64,000 nt of DNA from Natronococcus occultus SP4 (GCF_000328685.1 NC_019974.1:310001-374000), one strand, 5' to 3'; counted from the stretch's first letter, positions 15,997 through 25,389 are shown. Made by a program: numbers and translations. The notes: a model not told the origin generated them from the sequence alone.

Positions 15997-17634
15997 TTAG
16001 TCGAGAATTTCCCCCACCCGCTCGCTCAACTGCTCGGGAGTTTCGGCGGGTTCGGAGCGACGGTCGCCGCGTTCGACGCGGGCGGTCCCGGTCTCGAGGT
16101 CGGCATCCGGGACGACGACCTTCTCGTGGTCCGCGAGCCGCAGCGCCGCGCGGTGGAGGTCGGAGCCGGGCGCGTCGCCGACCCGGATCGCCAGCGGTCC
16201 CTCGAGCAGCCGGCTCGTGGCTGTTCCGTACCGGGCGATCTGGACGCCGAAGCGATCGCTGGCGCCCGCGAAGTCCTCGAGAGTCTCCCTGGCGATCGTC
16301 CGATACTGTTCCTCGCCGGAAAGCACTGCCAGCTCGAGCAGTCCATCGGCGAGAGCGACGTTCGTGTCCAGGGGCCGCAGCGGGCGATCGCAGAGTCCGA
16401 CGTCCGCCGCCGCGCTGTCGATAAAGGAGTCGCCGTCGCGAAGCCGTTCGACCGTCGCGTCGGCGACCGCCTCGGCCTCGGCGACAGCGTCGGTCTCGAG
16501 GGTGCTCGCGGTCGTCGTCAACGCGCCGAGGACGCGGGCCTGAGTCGAGAGCAGCGGCGTCGGCTGGTCGTCCTCGTCGGCGGACTCGAGCTGGTGGCTG
16601 GCGACGCCGTCCTCGAGCAGCTCGCTTCGCAGCGTCGAGAGCGCGCGCTCGGCGTAGCGTCGCGCCCGCTCGTCGTCGGTGTACGCGAAGTACGTGAGCA
16701 GTCCCTCGATCGCCAGCGCGTTCGGACCGGCGAAGACGCCGTCGTCGACGGGTGGCTCGTCGGCGGCCGCGCGATCGGTCGGGTCGAGTCCGTGGCTCTC
16801 GAGGTCTCCGGGTGCCTGGCTGTTCGCGAACGCCTCGGCGTCGCCGTTCCACAGCGTCGTCGTCAGATACTCGACGGTACGCTCGGCGGGGTCGCGGTAC
16901 TCGGATTTCCCCGTCAGGAGGTAGGCGTTCGCGAACGCGCGCACGAGCGCGCCGTTGGAGTCAAGCAGCTTCTCGTGTTGCAGCCCGGACCAGTCGCGGT
17001 CAGTCGCGAACCGGTAGAACCCGCCGTCGTACTCGTCTAACAGGTTCGCGCCGACGGCGTCGAACGACCGCAGCGCCATCTCGCGGTCCCGTTTGAGGGC
17101 GAACTCGAGGGCGTCGGGCAACGGGAACTTCGGCTCGGTTCCCCAGCCGCCGGCGACCTCGTCGTAGGCCTCCTCGAGCTGGCTGAGCATCGTTCCCTCG
17201 ATGTCGTCCGTGAGCTCGCCGGCCGGGGGTTCGTCCTCGCGAATCGGTCGCGGAACACGACCCGCACCGCTGCCCTTGGTCTGCCACATCGTCCGGACGC
17301 TATCGAGGACCTGGCGCATCCCGTCGGGACCGAGGTAGCCGGCCCCGGTCAGCACGGTCCCGTCGGGTGCCAGAAAAACCGTCGACGGGAACCCGCCCAT
17401 GTTGTACCGATCGCGGACGCGTGGGTTCCGATCGACGTCGACTCGCACCGGAACGAACCCGTCGTTGATGTGGGCCGCGATCCGCGGTTCGGCGTAGGTC
17501 TCGGCGTCCATCTCGTGGCAGTGATCACACCACGTCGCGGTGAGCGCACAGAGGATCGGGACGTCCTCGGACGCGGCCTCGTCGAAGGCGTCCTGACCCC
17601 ACTCGCGCCACTCCACGCGGGTCGAATCGTTCAT
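15997..17634 (-). CDS. DUF255 thioredoxin-like protein (YyaL type)
   Basis: Starting from ATG 17634 the protein has 545 residues. The thioredoxin-like N-terminal domain carries ATWCDHCHEMDAETY (33-47), with two cysteines at C36 and C39 in CDHC, and GGFPSTVFLAPDG supplies the cis-proline. The remainder is an alpha/alpha toroid like N-acylglucosamine 2-epimerases (DELADIV-type helices, EVAGGWGTEPKFPLPD, YDGGFYRFATDRDWSGLQHEK). YyaL-like proteins are widespread but not biochemically settled. Earlier start codons in frame lie in low-complexity DNA and were not used. Confidence 0.87.
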   Translation of the reverse strand: MNDSTRVEWREWGQDAFDEAASEDVPILCALTATWCDHCHEMDAETYAEPRIAAHINDGFVPVRVDVDRNPRVRDRYNMGGFPSTVFLAPDGTVLTGAGYLGPDGMRQVLDSVRTMWQTKGSGAGRVPRPIREDEPPAGELTDDIEGTMLSQLEEAYDEVAGGWGTEPKFPLPDALEFALKRDREMALRSFDAVGANLLDEYDGGFYRFATDRDWSGLQHEKLLDSNGALVRAFANAYLLTGKSEYRDPAERTVEYLTTTLWNGDAEAFANSQAPGDLESHGLDPTDRAAADEPPVDDGVFAGPNALAIEGLLTYFAYTDDERARRYAERALSTLRSELLEDGVASHQLESADEDDQPTPLLSTQARVLGALTTTASTLETDAVAEAEAVADATVERLRDGDSFIDSAAADVGLCDRPLRPLDTNVALADGLLELAVLSGEEQYRTIARETLEDFAGASDRFGVQIARYGTATSRLLEGPLAIRVGDAPGSDLHRAALRLADHEKVVVPDADLETGTARVERGDRRSEPAETPEQLSERVGEILD

Positions 17635-17720
17635 ACCGGTCGTCCGGGCGTCGACAGGGTAAGCGCTTCGTTCGGCGGACGTCCTCGGCGCGGGCGCGAG
17701 CGGGCGCGGAGTGTAAAGGG

Positions 17721-17729
17721 TTTTCACCC
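17721..17729 (+). promoter_or_regulatory. Core promoter element TTTTCACCC of fxsA
   Basis: Lies 29 bases before ATG 17750, in the sequence GGGTTTTCACCCG. It matches the core elements of nadK and the cyclophilin gene and implies a leaderless transcript. Confidence 0.45.
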
Positions 17730-17749
17730 GTCGCCGGCTATATCGGGAT

Positions 17750-18337
17750 ATGCTCCGGTGGATCCTCGCGTTACTGCTGATCCCGTTTCTCGATGCGATA
17801 CTTCTCGGGTTCGTCGCGACCGCCTATATCGGCTGGGTGCCGATGGTACTGCTTGTCGTTCTGACCGGTCTCGTCGGGATGTTGCTCGTCCGGGCGGAGG
17901 GACGACGGACGATTCGAAAGATGCAACGCTCGCTCGCCGAGGGGAAGCCTCCGACTAACGAGTTGCTCGACGGCGGCTTCCTGATCGCCTCGGGCGCGTT
18001 CCTGCTAACTCCGGGTCTGGTCACCGATCTGATCGGGTTTCTGCTGGTCGTTCCGGTCACTCGGATCCCGATTCGGACGGCGCTCAAACGCTACGTGATC
18101 GTCCCGTACGCGGACAAGAAAACGGACGGCTTCGCGAGCGGAAACGTCTGGACGTTTGGATTCCCTGGCGGAAGCGCCGAGCAGGACGAAGCCCGTGCCC
18201 AGTGGTCCGATGGCGGTACCTACGACCTCGGCGAGGACGACTACACCGTCGACAGCGAGGAGTCGTACACGGTTGAGTTCGGCGACGAGCGGACCGACGA
18301 CGCCGACGTCGACGACGACGATCCCTACGCCCGGTAG
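17750..18337 (+). CDS. FxsA family membrane protein
   Basis: A 195-residue protein with three or four hydrophobic helices in its first 120 residues (LALLLIPFLDAILLGFVAT; VLLVVLTGLVGMLLVRAEG; FLIASGAFLLTPGLVTDLIG). The motif LTPGLVTDLIGF is typical of FxsA, known in E. coli for relieving exclusion of phage T7 when overproduced. The acidic C-terminal tail (DDADVDDDDPYAR) is a haloarchaeal addition. The function in archaea is unknown. Confidence 0.87.
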   Translation: MLRWILALLLIPFLDAILLGFVATAYIGWVPMVLLVVLTGLVGMLLVRAEGRRTIRKMQRSLAEGKPPTNELLDGGFLIASGAFLLTPGLVTDLIGFLLVVPVTRIPIRTALKRYVIVPYADKKTDGFASGNVWTFGFPGGSAEQDEARAQWSDGGTYDLGEDDYTVDSEESYTVEFGDERTDDADVDDDDPYAR

Positions 18338-18405
18338 CGATTCTCACGGCTCTTCCAGAAAGAAACACTTAACCATCCCAGCGCACAACTGGCTAATGCA
18401 GTCGC

Positions 18406-18479
18406 GGGCCAATAGCTCAATTAGGTTGAGCGCCACTCTGATAAGGTGGAGGCTCTCGGTTCAAATCCGAGTTGGCCCA
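18406..18479 (+). tRNA. tRNA-Ile (GAT)
   Basis: Acceptor GGGCCAA/TTGGCCC, anticodon stem CCACT/GGTGG with loop CTGATAA (anticodon GAT), T arm CTCGG-TTCAAAT-CCGAG, discriminator A. CACTTAACC about 35 bases upstream is a plausible TATA box. Confidence 0.93.
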
Positions 18480-18679
18480 CTCAGCTTCTGAACGCTGTTA
18501 TACACCCGATAACGCCAGTTTTAGCGTTCAACAGCTCCGTTCACGACGTTCGAGGAGAGCGGTACCCCTCGATTTCGCCGCTTAGTTGATTCACTTCTGA
18601 ACGCGGGTCGCCTCCGTCTTCGGAGTCCGATTCGCTCAGACGGTAAAACGGGTGATGGATATTGGGATCAAAGGAGGGT

Positions 18680-19033
18680 TCAGATGCCGGCGAGCGCATC
18701 CATCAATTCCCACAGGAGGCCGGACACCGATCGTGAGCGGAACGAAACCGGCTCGTAGGTGGACGTGTCGTCCGCGTCATCGCGCTCCTGATACTGAAGT
18801 AGTTCGTCGACGTGGAGGTTCGGTTCACAGTGGTACCCGTCAGAATCGCTGTAATGGATTGTGTAGTACGGCTGTATCGGAGTCCGAATCTAGGTATCGT
18901 TCGTCCGGTCGGCCGCTTCGAGACCGGATGGCGGATTCGGGATCCACGTCACTCGGAGAGACGCGGTCTCTGCTGCGCGACCGAACCACAATGGATCGAG
19001 CGTGGCCCTAACCAGTGTCCGGCAGGCGCTGTG
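18680..19033 (-). pseudogene. Decayed TumE-like (DUF6516) toxin gene
   Basis: On the minus strand one frame stays protein-like from 19033 to the TGA at 18680-18682 but is interrupted by TAG at 18890-18892. Before the stop it reads RVTWIPNPPSGLEAADRTND; after it, QPYYTIHYSDSDGYHCEPN, then HVDELLQYQERDD and SGLLWELMDALAGI. This sequence of conserved pieces (HY...D, PN.HV, HYQ-like LQYQ, LLWE.MD) matches my memory of the haloarchaeal TumE/DUF6516 toxins. There is no start codon in the second part. The antitoxin partner was not found. I judge it a dead toxin-antitoxin remnant. Confidence 0.5.
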
Positions 19034-19457
19034 TCAGACGTTCGAACCGGTCAGGCTGGACGACGTCGGATCCGCGAACCCGATCGTCCGGTCACGCTCG
19101 AAAACCGGCTCGATTGCTCATACGATAGCTGGCAGATTCTGAGTAGGCGGCCCGAGTCAGTGTGTGACCATCGTTGAAACGATCGAGATATTCCTCCGTG
19201 AGTGCTGGTATTCCTCCGGTTGCCGCCTTAACACCCGGTTAACTCGAATTCGAGAGTCGGTTTTTTGATCTGTCGTATCTGGAACTGTTCCGGATATGCC
19301 GCCGTCGAGTTGGTCCCTCGATACGAGACCTTACCGACGCTATAATAAACAGCCAGAATAGATTTCCTCTGACTGTGATGTTGCCAGTCTGTACGTATCG
19401 ACTGCTACCGATCGGCCGAGACGGCGCCGCCGATTCGGAGCTGAGGTGATCTCTCAA
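19034..19457. other. Intergenic, decayed sequence and upstream region
   Basis: Open stretches on the minus strand between 19034 and 19180 shift frame repeatedly and look like the front part of the same dead locus. An AT-rich TATA candidate (CTATAATAAACAG) lies near 19340-19352, about 110 bases before the next gene. Nothing else is recognisable. The stretch between tRNA-Ile and 18679 is likewise empty apart from an inverted repeat GAACGCT/AGCGTTC near 18489-18528. Confidence 0.45.
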
Positions 19458-21368
19458 ATGAGGTATACGCACGGTGTGGTTCGCGCCGACGGATCACTAT
19501 CCGAGAAGGTGTTCGAGGAGTGGCTCCCCTCCAAGCCCGAAATTCGGTATACGTCCGATCGTGTCGCGCTCGCGACCGAACGCGACGCGTGTCACTCGGC
19601 CGGTGAGGCGGCCGACGCCGAAAACGAGTCGGTTCGGTGCTGGCTTCTCGGTGACGTCTACGGCTACGAGGACGGCGGGCATGGATGCCCGCGCGGGTAC
19701 GAGCCCCGTCCCGCAGACATCGATCCCGCACAGTACTGTTTGTCTCTGTACGAACGGACGGGATTCGAGTTCCTCGAGGGGCTCAACGGGAACTACACGC
19801 TACTGCTCTACGATCGAGAACGGCAACGGTTTGCCCTCTGTACCGACCGGTTCGGAACGGTTCCGGTCTACTGGACCCGGGCCGACGACGGCTCGATCGT
19901 CTTCTCGACGAACGTTCAGCTGCTTCCGTTTCACCCGGCCGTCGACACCGCGTACCACCCGGCGTATCTCCACGAGTATCTCGCGTTCCGGTGCACGTTC
20001 GGAGTCAAGACGCCCCTGGAGGGCGTCGAGAAACTCGAACCGGGGACGATCACGTCGATCGCGCTCGGCGACGGATCGCTCCGGACCGAGCAGTACTGGC
20101 GGCCGCAGTACCGCCCTCGCGACGAGTCCTTCGAGTGGTTCGTCGAGGAGTTCGCCGATCGGTTCCGAACCGTCGTCGACGAGTGGACCCACGACGGCCA
20201 CGAGTACGGCGTCTTGCTGTCGGGGGGCAGCGACTCCCGACTCGTGCTCTCGGTGCTCGAGAACGCGACCGCGTTCCACATGAACGACTGGATGAACCGC
20301 GAGGCCCGAATCGCCGAGCGAGTTGCGCTCCAGGCCGGTGCGACGTTCGAACTGCTCGAGCGAGGACCCGAGTACCGGATCGGCTCCCTCGAGCGAAACC
20401 GGTGGGCCGAATCCTTCAACGGCTGGTTTAGCCAGCCCTACACGAGCGGGTTCGAGTCCAGAATTACCGAACAGGTCGACGGGCTGTTGTCGGGGCTGTA
20501 CAGCGACTCGTTGTTCGGCGGGTACAGCGTTCCCTCGCCCAACGTTTCGCTGGGACCGCTCGGTTCGATGACGGTGCCGATCGAGCGCCCGATCGAAACC
20601 GTCGACGAGTACATCGACCTGCTGCTCGAGCGTGCCCACGACAACCTCGATATGCCGACCGATCTCCGGACCGTTCTCGAGTCGAACATCCACCGGGACG
20701 GCGACCGGATCGTTCACCACGGCGTCACCTACGAATCGCTCGAGGATCTGGTCTACTACGGAAGCTGTTATCCGCTCTCGAACGACGACGATATGCGGTT
20801 CCACACCGATCTCCGTCGGATGTTACCCTATCGGTCGCCGTTTCTCGATAACCGGCTGCTGGATCTCTCGCTGTCGATGCCGCCCCGGTATCGCCTTCGA
20901 CGGGACCTCGTCGGACAGGCCGTTACTCGGCTGGATCCCGACCTCGCAGCGATTCCACACGCCAGTACCGGGGTCTCGCTCTCGCGGTCGTTCCCGGTCG
21001 AGTACGCCGGCGAACACTTCCTCGAGTTCTGGCGCAAGCACGTGACCAACCGAACACCCCCGAAACCGTATCTGACCGACGGCCCCTGGCTGGACGACGC
21101 GGAGTTGCTTCGTTCCTTCGAGTTCACGAACGACGTCCTCGATCAGCGGGGCCATCTGGCGGATGCGTTTCCCGGGCCAGACGCGGACGCGATCCGAGAG
21201 CTGTACCACACCCACTGCCACGACGAGGATCGTGTCGGTGAGCTCTACACGCTGTTGACGGTGTTGACGATGCCTGTAACCGAATACCTTACCGACGTTC
21301 CCGAGTCGAACCGAGCGGAGACGATCGATCTTCTCTCCCGACAGTCGCAGGTGATCGACGTTGAGTGA
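19458..21368 (+). CDS. Asparagine-synthetase-like amide ligase lacking the glutaminase cysteine
   Basis: ATG 19458 is preceded by GAGGTGAT at a seven-base spacing, so the 636-residue form starting MRYTHGVV is preferred over the GTG 12 bases upstream. The C-terminal half has the PP-loop ATP site YGVLLSGGSDSRLVLSVL (SGGSDS at 255-260). The N-terminal Ntn-like domain lacks the nucleophile: residue 2 is arginine where glutamine-dependent enzymes have cysteine. In that respect it resembles beta-lactam synthetase and similar adenylating amide-forming enzymes. It overlaps the following ATP-grasp gene by eight bases, so the two are probably co-translated. The product is unknown. Confidence 0.75.
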   Translation: MRYTHGVVRADGSLSEKVFEEWLPSKPEIRYTSDRVALATERDACHSAGEAADAENESVRCWLLGDVYGYEDGGHGCPRGYEPRPADIDPAQYCLSLYERTGFEFLEGLNGNYTLLLYDRERQRFALCTDRFGTVPVYWTRADDGSIVFSTNVQLLPFHPAVDTAYHPAYLHEYLAFRCTFGVKTPLEGVEKLEPGTITSIALGDGSLRTEQYWRPQYRPRDESFEWFVEEFADRFRTVVDEWTHDGHEYGVLLSGGSDSRLVLSVLENATAFHMNDWMNREARIAERVALQAGATFELLERGPEYRIGSLERNRWAESFNGWFSQPYTSGFESRITEQVDGLLSGLYSDSLFGGYSVPSPNVSLGPLGSMTVPIERPIETVDEYIDLLLERAHDNLDMPTDLRTVLESNIHRDGDRIVHHGVTYESLEDLVYYGSCYPLSNDDDMRFHTDLRRMLPYRSPFLDNRLLDLSLSMPPRYRLRRDLVGQAVTRLDPDLAAIPHASTGVSLSRSFPVEYAGEHFLEFWRKHVTNRTPPKPYLTDGPWLDDAELLRSFEFTNDVLDQRGHLADAFPGPDADAIRELYHTHCHDEDRVGELYTLLTVLTMPVTEYLTDVPESNRAETIDLLSRQSQVIDVE

Positions 21369-22563
21369 CGAACGCGACGCGGTCGTCGTCACCGCCTCCC
21401 GGTACCCCCACGGATACACGTCGGTCCGCTCGCTCGGATCGAAGGGCGTATACACGATCGCCGCGGTCGACGACACCGACCTGAGCGTGACGGCATCGCG
21501 GTACTGCGACGAGTCCGTCCTCGTGCCGCCGCCGAGCAATCTGCCGGCCTACAGGGACGCGCTGCTCGGACTGGCCGCCCGTCCGGACGTTCGCACCATC
21601 ATCCCCCATCGCCCGCACGACACGTACATCCTCTCGCGGGATTACGAGGCGTTCGATCGCCACATCGACCTCGTCGTGCCGCCGATGGAGACCCTCCGGA
21701 ACGTCCACGACCGCAAGCGGCTCGCGGAGATCGCGACCGACGCGGGCGTGGCGATTCCGGAGACGCAACTGCTCTCGGAGGTCGAGGACTGGAGCGACAA
21801 CCGGATCGTCAAGTCGCGGTACAACCTGTTGACCGACGCCTATCTCGAGGAGTTCGAACTCGAGGACTCGAAGATCGCGAAATCGGTCGAGCACATCGCG
21901 CCGGGGGAGACTCCGGACGTCGACGCGCTGATCGAGAAGATGGGCCACGAGCCGATCGTCCAGGAGTACGTCGAGGGCGCCGGCGAGTACGTGTTCGGTG
22001 CGCTGTACGAACACGGCGAGGCGCTTGGCACCTTCCAGCACCGTCAGCTCCGGGGTGACTCCTACACCGGCAGCGGCGGCGTCTACCGGGAATCGGTCCA
22101 TATCCCCGAACTCGAGGAGGCGGGGCTGGCGATCCTCGACGAACTCGAGTGGCACGGGCTGGCCTGCATCGAGTACATCGAGGACGCAGAGACCGGCGAG
22201 TTCTCGATCGTCGAGATCAACCCGCGGATGTGGCAGTCGCTCGCGTGTGCGGTCAAGGCGGGCGCCGACTTCCCGGCCTGGTACTGGCTCGCCGCGACGG
22301 GCCGCAGCGAACTGATCGAACCCGGCTACGAGACCGGGGTCAGCACCCACTACCTCTACGGCGAGCTCGAACACCTCGTCAGCGTCGCTCGCGAGGAATC
22401 CCCGTTCGTCGAACGACCCTCGCTGGCGGGCCGGACCGGCGAAATCGCCAGATCGTGTGTCGAAGACCGGTCGTTCGACGTCCTCCACCGCGACGATCCG
22501 ATGCCGATCGTCCGCCAGGTCCGCAATGAGATCGAGGACGCTGTCGGTCGAAGACTGGGCTGA
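21361..22563 (+). CDS. ATP-grasp ligase (carboxylate-amine ligase type)
   Basis: Begins at TTG 21361, supported by GGTGATC just upstream (a match to the haloarchaeal anti-Shine-Dalgarno) and by overlap with the previous stop. The 400 residues follow ATP-grasp order: an N-terminal Rossmann-like lobe (VTASRYPHGYTSVRSLG), a central EYVEGAGEYVFGALYEHGE, and the Mg-ATP motif FSIVEINPRMWQSLA. Such enzymes couple a carboxylate to an amine via an acyl phosphate. Relatives occur next to sugar or surface-polymer genes in haloarchaea. With the upstream amide ligase it makes a two-gene unit of unknown product. Confidence 0.8.
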   Translation: MSDERDAVVVTASRYPHGYTSVRSLGSKGVYTIAAVDDTDLSVTASRYCDESVLVPPPSNLPAYRDALLGLAARPDVRTIIPHRPHDTYILSRDYEAFDRHIDLVVPPMETLRNVHDRKRLAEIATDAGVAIPETQLLSEVEDWSDNRIVKSRYNLLTDAYLEEFELEDSKIAKSVEHIAPGETPDVDALIEKMGHEPIVQEYVEGAGEYVFGALYEHGEALGTFQHRQLRGDSYTGSGGVYRESVHIPELEEAGLAILDELEWHGLACIEYIEDAETGEFSIVEINPRMWQSLACAVKAGADFPAWYWLAATGRSELIEPGYETGVSTHYLYGELEHLVSVAREESPFVERPSLAGRTGEIARSCVEDRSFDVLHRDDPMPIVRQVRNEIEDAVGRRLG

Positions 22564-22595
22564 TCGGCTTTGGGGGGAACCGAACAGACCGTCGC

Positions 22596-23495
22596 TCAGA
22601 TGTAGTTGCTCTCGCTCTCGTAGACCGAGGGATCGTCCCTGAACTTCTCGGCGACCGTCTCGAGGGTGACGAAGCGGGCGTTCTCGTGGCCCTTGACGTA
22701 CTGGATGAACTCCTCGAACAACGGGATCATGTGGGGAAGCCCGTGAAGGTCGGGGTGGATCGTGAAGGTGTAGACGCCCGCGCCCCGACGGTTGTGGAGG
22801 TAGTCGAACTGTCGCTTGTAGTACTGCTCGTACATCATCTCCGGATCCTTGTAGCCGGCGTGGTAGATCGGCTGCTTGATGAACAACATTGGAGGAATGT
22901 CGTCGCGATACCAGCTGATCGGGATCTCGACGACGTCGGTTTCCTCGCCGTACCGGTACGGCTCCATCCACGCCTCCGGACTCTTGTCGTAGTCGATCTT
23001 CTCCCAGCTGTCTCCCTTGCGCATCCAGCCCGGTTCGAACTGCCGTTCCATCAGGCTGCTGTCGTACTCGAAGCCGTGCTTCTCGACGAGGTCGGGGGTG
23101 TTCTCGCTGAACTCCCACCAGCTGGCCCGATGTCCGACCGGCTCCGAGCCGGTGACGTCCTCGATCAGGTCGATCGAGACCTCGAGAATCTCGTCTTCCT
23201 GCTCCCGGGAGAGATCGGTCGGGTTCTCGTGGGAGTAGCCGTGCACCCCGAGCTCGTGGCCCGCGGCCGCGACCGCCTCGATCTCGTCCCGAAACGTCTC
23301 GATCGTGTGGCCGGGGACGTACCACGACGTCTCGATGTCTTGCTCCTCGAACAGCTCGAGCATCCGGGGGATCCCCTCGTTGCCGGCCGACAGGCCACGG
23401 GAGAGATCCGCGGGCGAGTCCTCGCCACCGTAGGAGCCGAGCCAGCCGGCGACACAGTCCGCGTCGACGCCGATTGCTACGTCAACAGTACCCAT
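22596..23495 (-). CDS. Polysaccharide deacetylase family protein (NodB fold)
   Basis: A 299-residue protein with the NodB pattern: an early aspartate D11 in GVDADCVAGW, the metal site H85-G-Y-S-H89, ETSWYVPGHTIETF, and GHRASWWEF. The length and the allantoinase-like features (WWEFSENTPDLVEKHGFEYDSS) place it with the PuuE/peptidoglycan deacetylase-like group; these act on N-acyl groups of polysaccharides or on cyclic amides. It has no signal peptide, so it is probably cytoplasmic. It converges on the amide ligase/ATP-grasp pair and may act on their product. Confidence 0.85.
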   Translation of the reverse strand: MGTVDVAIGVDADCVAGWLGSYGGEDSPADLSRGLSAGNEGIPRMLELFEEQDIETSWYVPGHTIETFRDEIEAVAAAGHELGVHGYSHENPTDLSREQEDEILEVSIDLIEDVTGSEPVGHRASWWEFSENTPDLVEKHGFEYDSSLMERQFEPGWMRKGDSWEKIDYDKSPEAWMEPYRYGEETDVVEIPISWYRDDIPPMLFIKQPIYHAGYKDPEMMYEQYYKRQFDYLHNRRGAGVYTFTIHPDLHGLPHMIPLFEEFIQYVKGHENARFVTLETVAEKFRDDPSVYESESNYI

Positions 23496-23615
23496 AGTTC
23501 GTTCGAAGCGGCCACCGACCAGGAGTAAGGAACTAGGGGCTGCACATGCGCAACCGACCGCAGATTCATTCGGCGGCCGGCGACAACCCCATCAGGCTCG
23601 GGCCGAAGCTCCGGT

Positions 23616-24281
23616 ATGGAACCGACGGAGTCGACGACTGACGAGCCGGCACTGCTCGAGGACGCTCCACTCGAGATACCCGCCGAACGCGAGGCGGCGA
23701 CGTTCGGGGTGGGCTGTTTTTGGGGTCCCGACGCCCGCTTCGGCGCGCTCGAGGGGGTTGCCCGAACTCGGGTCGGCTACGCGGGCGGGACCGAACCCGA
23801 TCCGACCTACTACTCGCTCGGCGATCACACCGAAGTCGTCCGGATCGCGTACGATCCGGACGTCGTCACCTACGAGGAGCTTCTCGAGACGTTCTGGGCG
23901 AGCCACGACTGGCACTCCGCGGCGCCGAAACGACAGTACCGAAGCGTCGTCCTCGCTCACGACGACGAACAGTACGAACTCGCGTGTCGGGGATGGGACG
24001 CGGTCGCCGATCGAACCGGTCGGACGCCGGCTACCGACGTCGAACGGCTCGGGGCGTTCTACTCGGCCGAGCCGTCCCACCAGAAGTACGAACTCCGCTC
24101 CCGACCGGTCGTCGGCGACGAACTCGAGACGCTGTACGGCGAGGCGTTCGTCGATTCGACGGTCGTCGCTCGACTCAACGGATTCGCAGCCGGTCACGGT
24201 GATCGGAGCCGATACGACGCGTTGCTGGCCGCTCTCGATCTCCCGGCGCCGCTCGTCGCTGAACTCCAGCGGTGGCGCTGA
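23616..24281 (+). CDS. msrA: Peptide methionine sulfoxide reductase MsrA
   Basis: A 221-residue protein with the MsrA active-site GCFWG (33-37, C34 catalytic), VGYAGG, and DHTEVVRIAYDP. It reduces methionine-S-sulfoxide in proteins using thioredoxin. The second resolving cysteines of many bacterial MsrA proteins are absent from the C-terminus, so recycling may use another thiol. Soluble and likely leaderless or short-leader. Confidence 0.92.
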   Translation: MEPTESTTDEPALLEDAPLEIPAEREAATFGVGCFWGPDARFGALEGVARTRVGYAGGTEPDPTYYSLGDHTEVVRIAYDPDVVTYEELLETFWASHDWHSAAPKRQYRSVVLAHDDEQYELACRGWDAVADRTGRTPATDVERLGAFYSAEPSHQKYELRSRPVVGDELETLYGEAFVDSTVVARLNGFAAGHGDRSRYDALLAALDLPAPLVAELQRWR

Positions 24282-24341
24282 ATCCGTTGCCCTCGAAGCC
24301 GATCTAAACCTATTCATAGGGTGAGGCGTCTACCCGTGTGT

Positions 24342-25019
24342 GTGGAACGAACGGATCCGAGTTCGTGGCAGCGGGATTTCGGACGAGGACTCGTCGTCAT
24401 CGTTCCGATTCTCATCACGGCGTTTCTGCTCTACGTGCTCTACTCGTTCGTCTCGACGTTCGTACCGACGATGATGCTCGACGGGGCAGCGCTCGAGCCG
24501 TTCCTCCCTGGCGTCGGCGATCGCGCCCGCGAAATCGTGGCGGGGCTGTTGCGGATCGTCGTCGTGCTCTCGATCGGCTGTGCGCTGATGTACCTGCTGG
24601 GCTACCTCGCCCGAACGACGGCCGGAGAGCTGTTCGAGGCCTGGCTCGATCGAGCTGCGAACCGCGTTCCGGGGCTGCGGCTCGTTTACAACGCCTCGAA
24701 GACGACGACCGAGGTGACGGTCGGCTCCGAGTCAGTGCAGGGACCGGTCAAACTCGAGATCTGGCGCGGAATCCGGATGACTGCGTTCAAGACCGGCCAA
24801 CAGGCCGCAGACGAGCGGGTCCTGCTGTTCCTGCCGACAGCCCCGAACATCTCGACCGGGTTCGTCCTCGAGGTCGATCCCGAGGACGTCACCGAACTCG
24901 AGGAAAGCACCGAGTCGGCGCTGACGCGGATCATCAGCGCCGGGTTCGGCGGGGAGGAGGAAGCCGAGACCGGCCGCCACGGGGATGGAAGCCGGTCGAA
25001 GCGCCGTCCGGACCCCTAA
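24342..25019 (+). CDS. DUF502 membrane protein
   Basis: A roughly 225-residue protein starting at GTG 24342 (an alternative GTG lies at 24321). Two membrane helices (about 10-35 and 65-95 of this form) frame an extracytoplasmic loop. The soluble part has VPGLRLVYNASKTTTEV, GPVKLEIWRGIRMTAFKTG and VLLFLPTAPNISTGFVLEV, all characteristic of DUF502. Function unknown; the family is widespread in bacteria and archaea. The AT-rich segment 24301-24317 supplies a promoter. Confidence 0.82.
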   Translation: MERTDPSSWQRDFGRGLVVIVPILITAFLLYVLYSFVSTFVPTMMLDGAALEPFLPGVGDRAREIVAGLLRIVVVLSIGCALMYLLGYLARTTAGELFEAWLDRAANRVPGLRLVYNASKTTTEVTVGSESVQGPVKLEIWRGIRMTAFKTGQQAADERVLLFLPTAPNISTGFVLEVDPEDVTELEESTESALTRIISAGFGGEEEAETGRHGDGSRSKRRPDP

Positions 25020-25047
25020 CGCGATCGGTCACCGGCGACGTCGACCG

Positions 25048-25389
25048 TCAGGGTCGTCCGGTGCTCTCGGGCTTTTCGGGGAGGTGTCGGTACTGCGCCA
25101 GTTCTCCGTCCTCGACGAGGACGAGGAGCACGTCCCGCTCTGTGACCTCGTCGAACTCGGCGACGTCGACGACGAGCTGATCGACCACCCGGTTGTCTTC
25201 CTCGAGCAGGAGCACGACGTGGCGCCCGTCCACGATACGGTCGACGACGCCGACGTACTGCTCGACGCCTTCGTTTGCGGTGGAAGTCGATCGCGCGCCG
25301 ACAGTGTTCGCTCCGACGATCGAGGCAGCCGTGAGTCCGCCCATCGCTTTGAGTGCGGTTCGTCGTGACAGGGATCGGTCAACTGTCAT
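25048..25389 (-). CDS. Small Tat-exported DUF3006-like protein
   Basis: A 113-residue protein with a twin-arginine signal (SRRTALKAMGGLTAASIVG at 8-26), then a beta-rich domain with GVVDRIVDGRHVVLLLEED as in DUF3006. Export by the Tat pathway is usual for haloarchaeal secreted proteins. The function of DUF3006 is unknown. It is convergent with the DUF502 gene. Confidence 0.75.
   Translation of the reverse strand: MTVDRSLSRRTALKAMGGLTAASIVGANTVGARSTSTANEGVEQYVGVVDRIVDGRHVVLLLEEDNRVVDQLVVDVAEFDEVTERDVLLVLVEDGELAQYRHLPEKPESTGRP

Noticed and set aside
18652-19011. A 119-codon plus-strand frame after tRNA-Ile.
   Set aside because: It is antisense to the decayed toxin-like sequence, which carries recognisable conserved segments; the plus frame does not.
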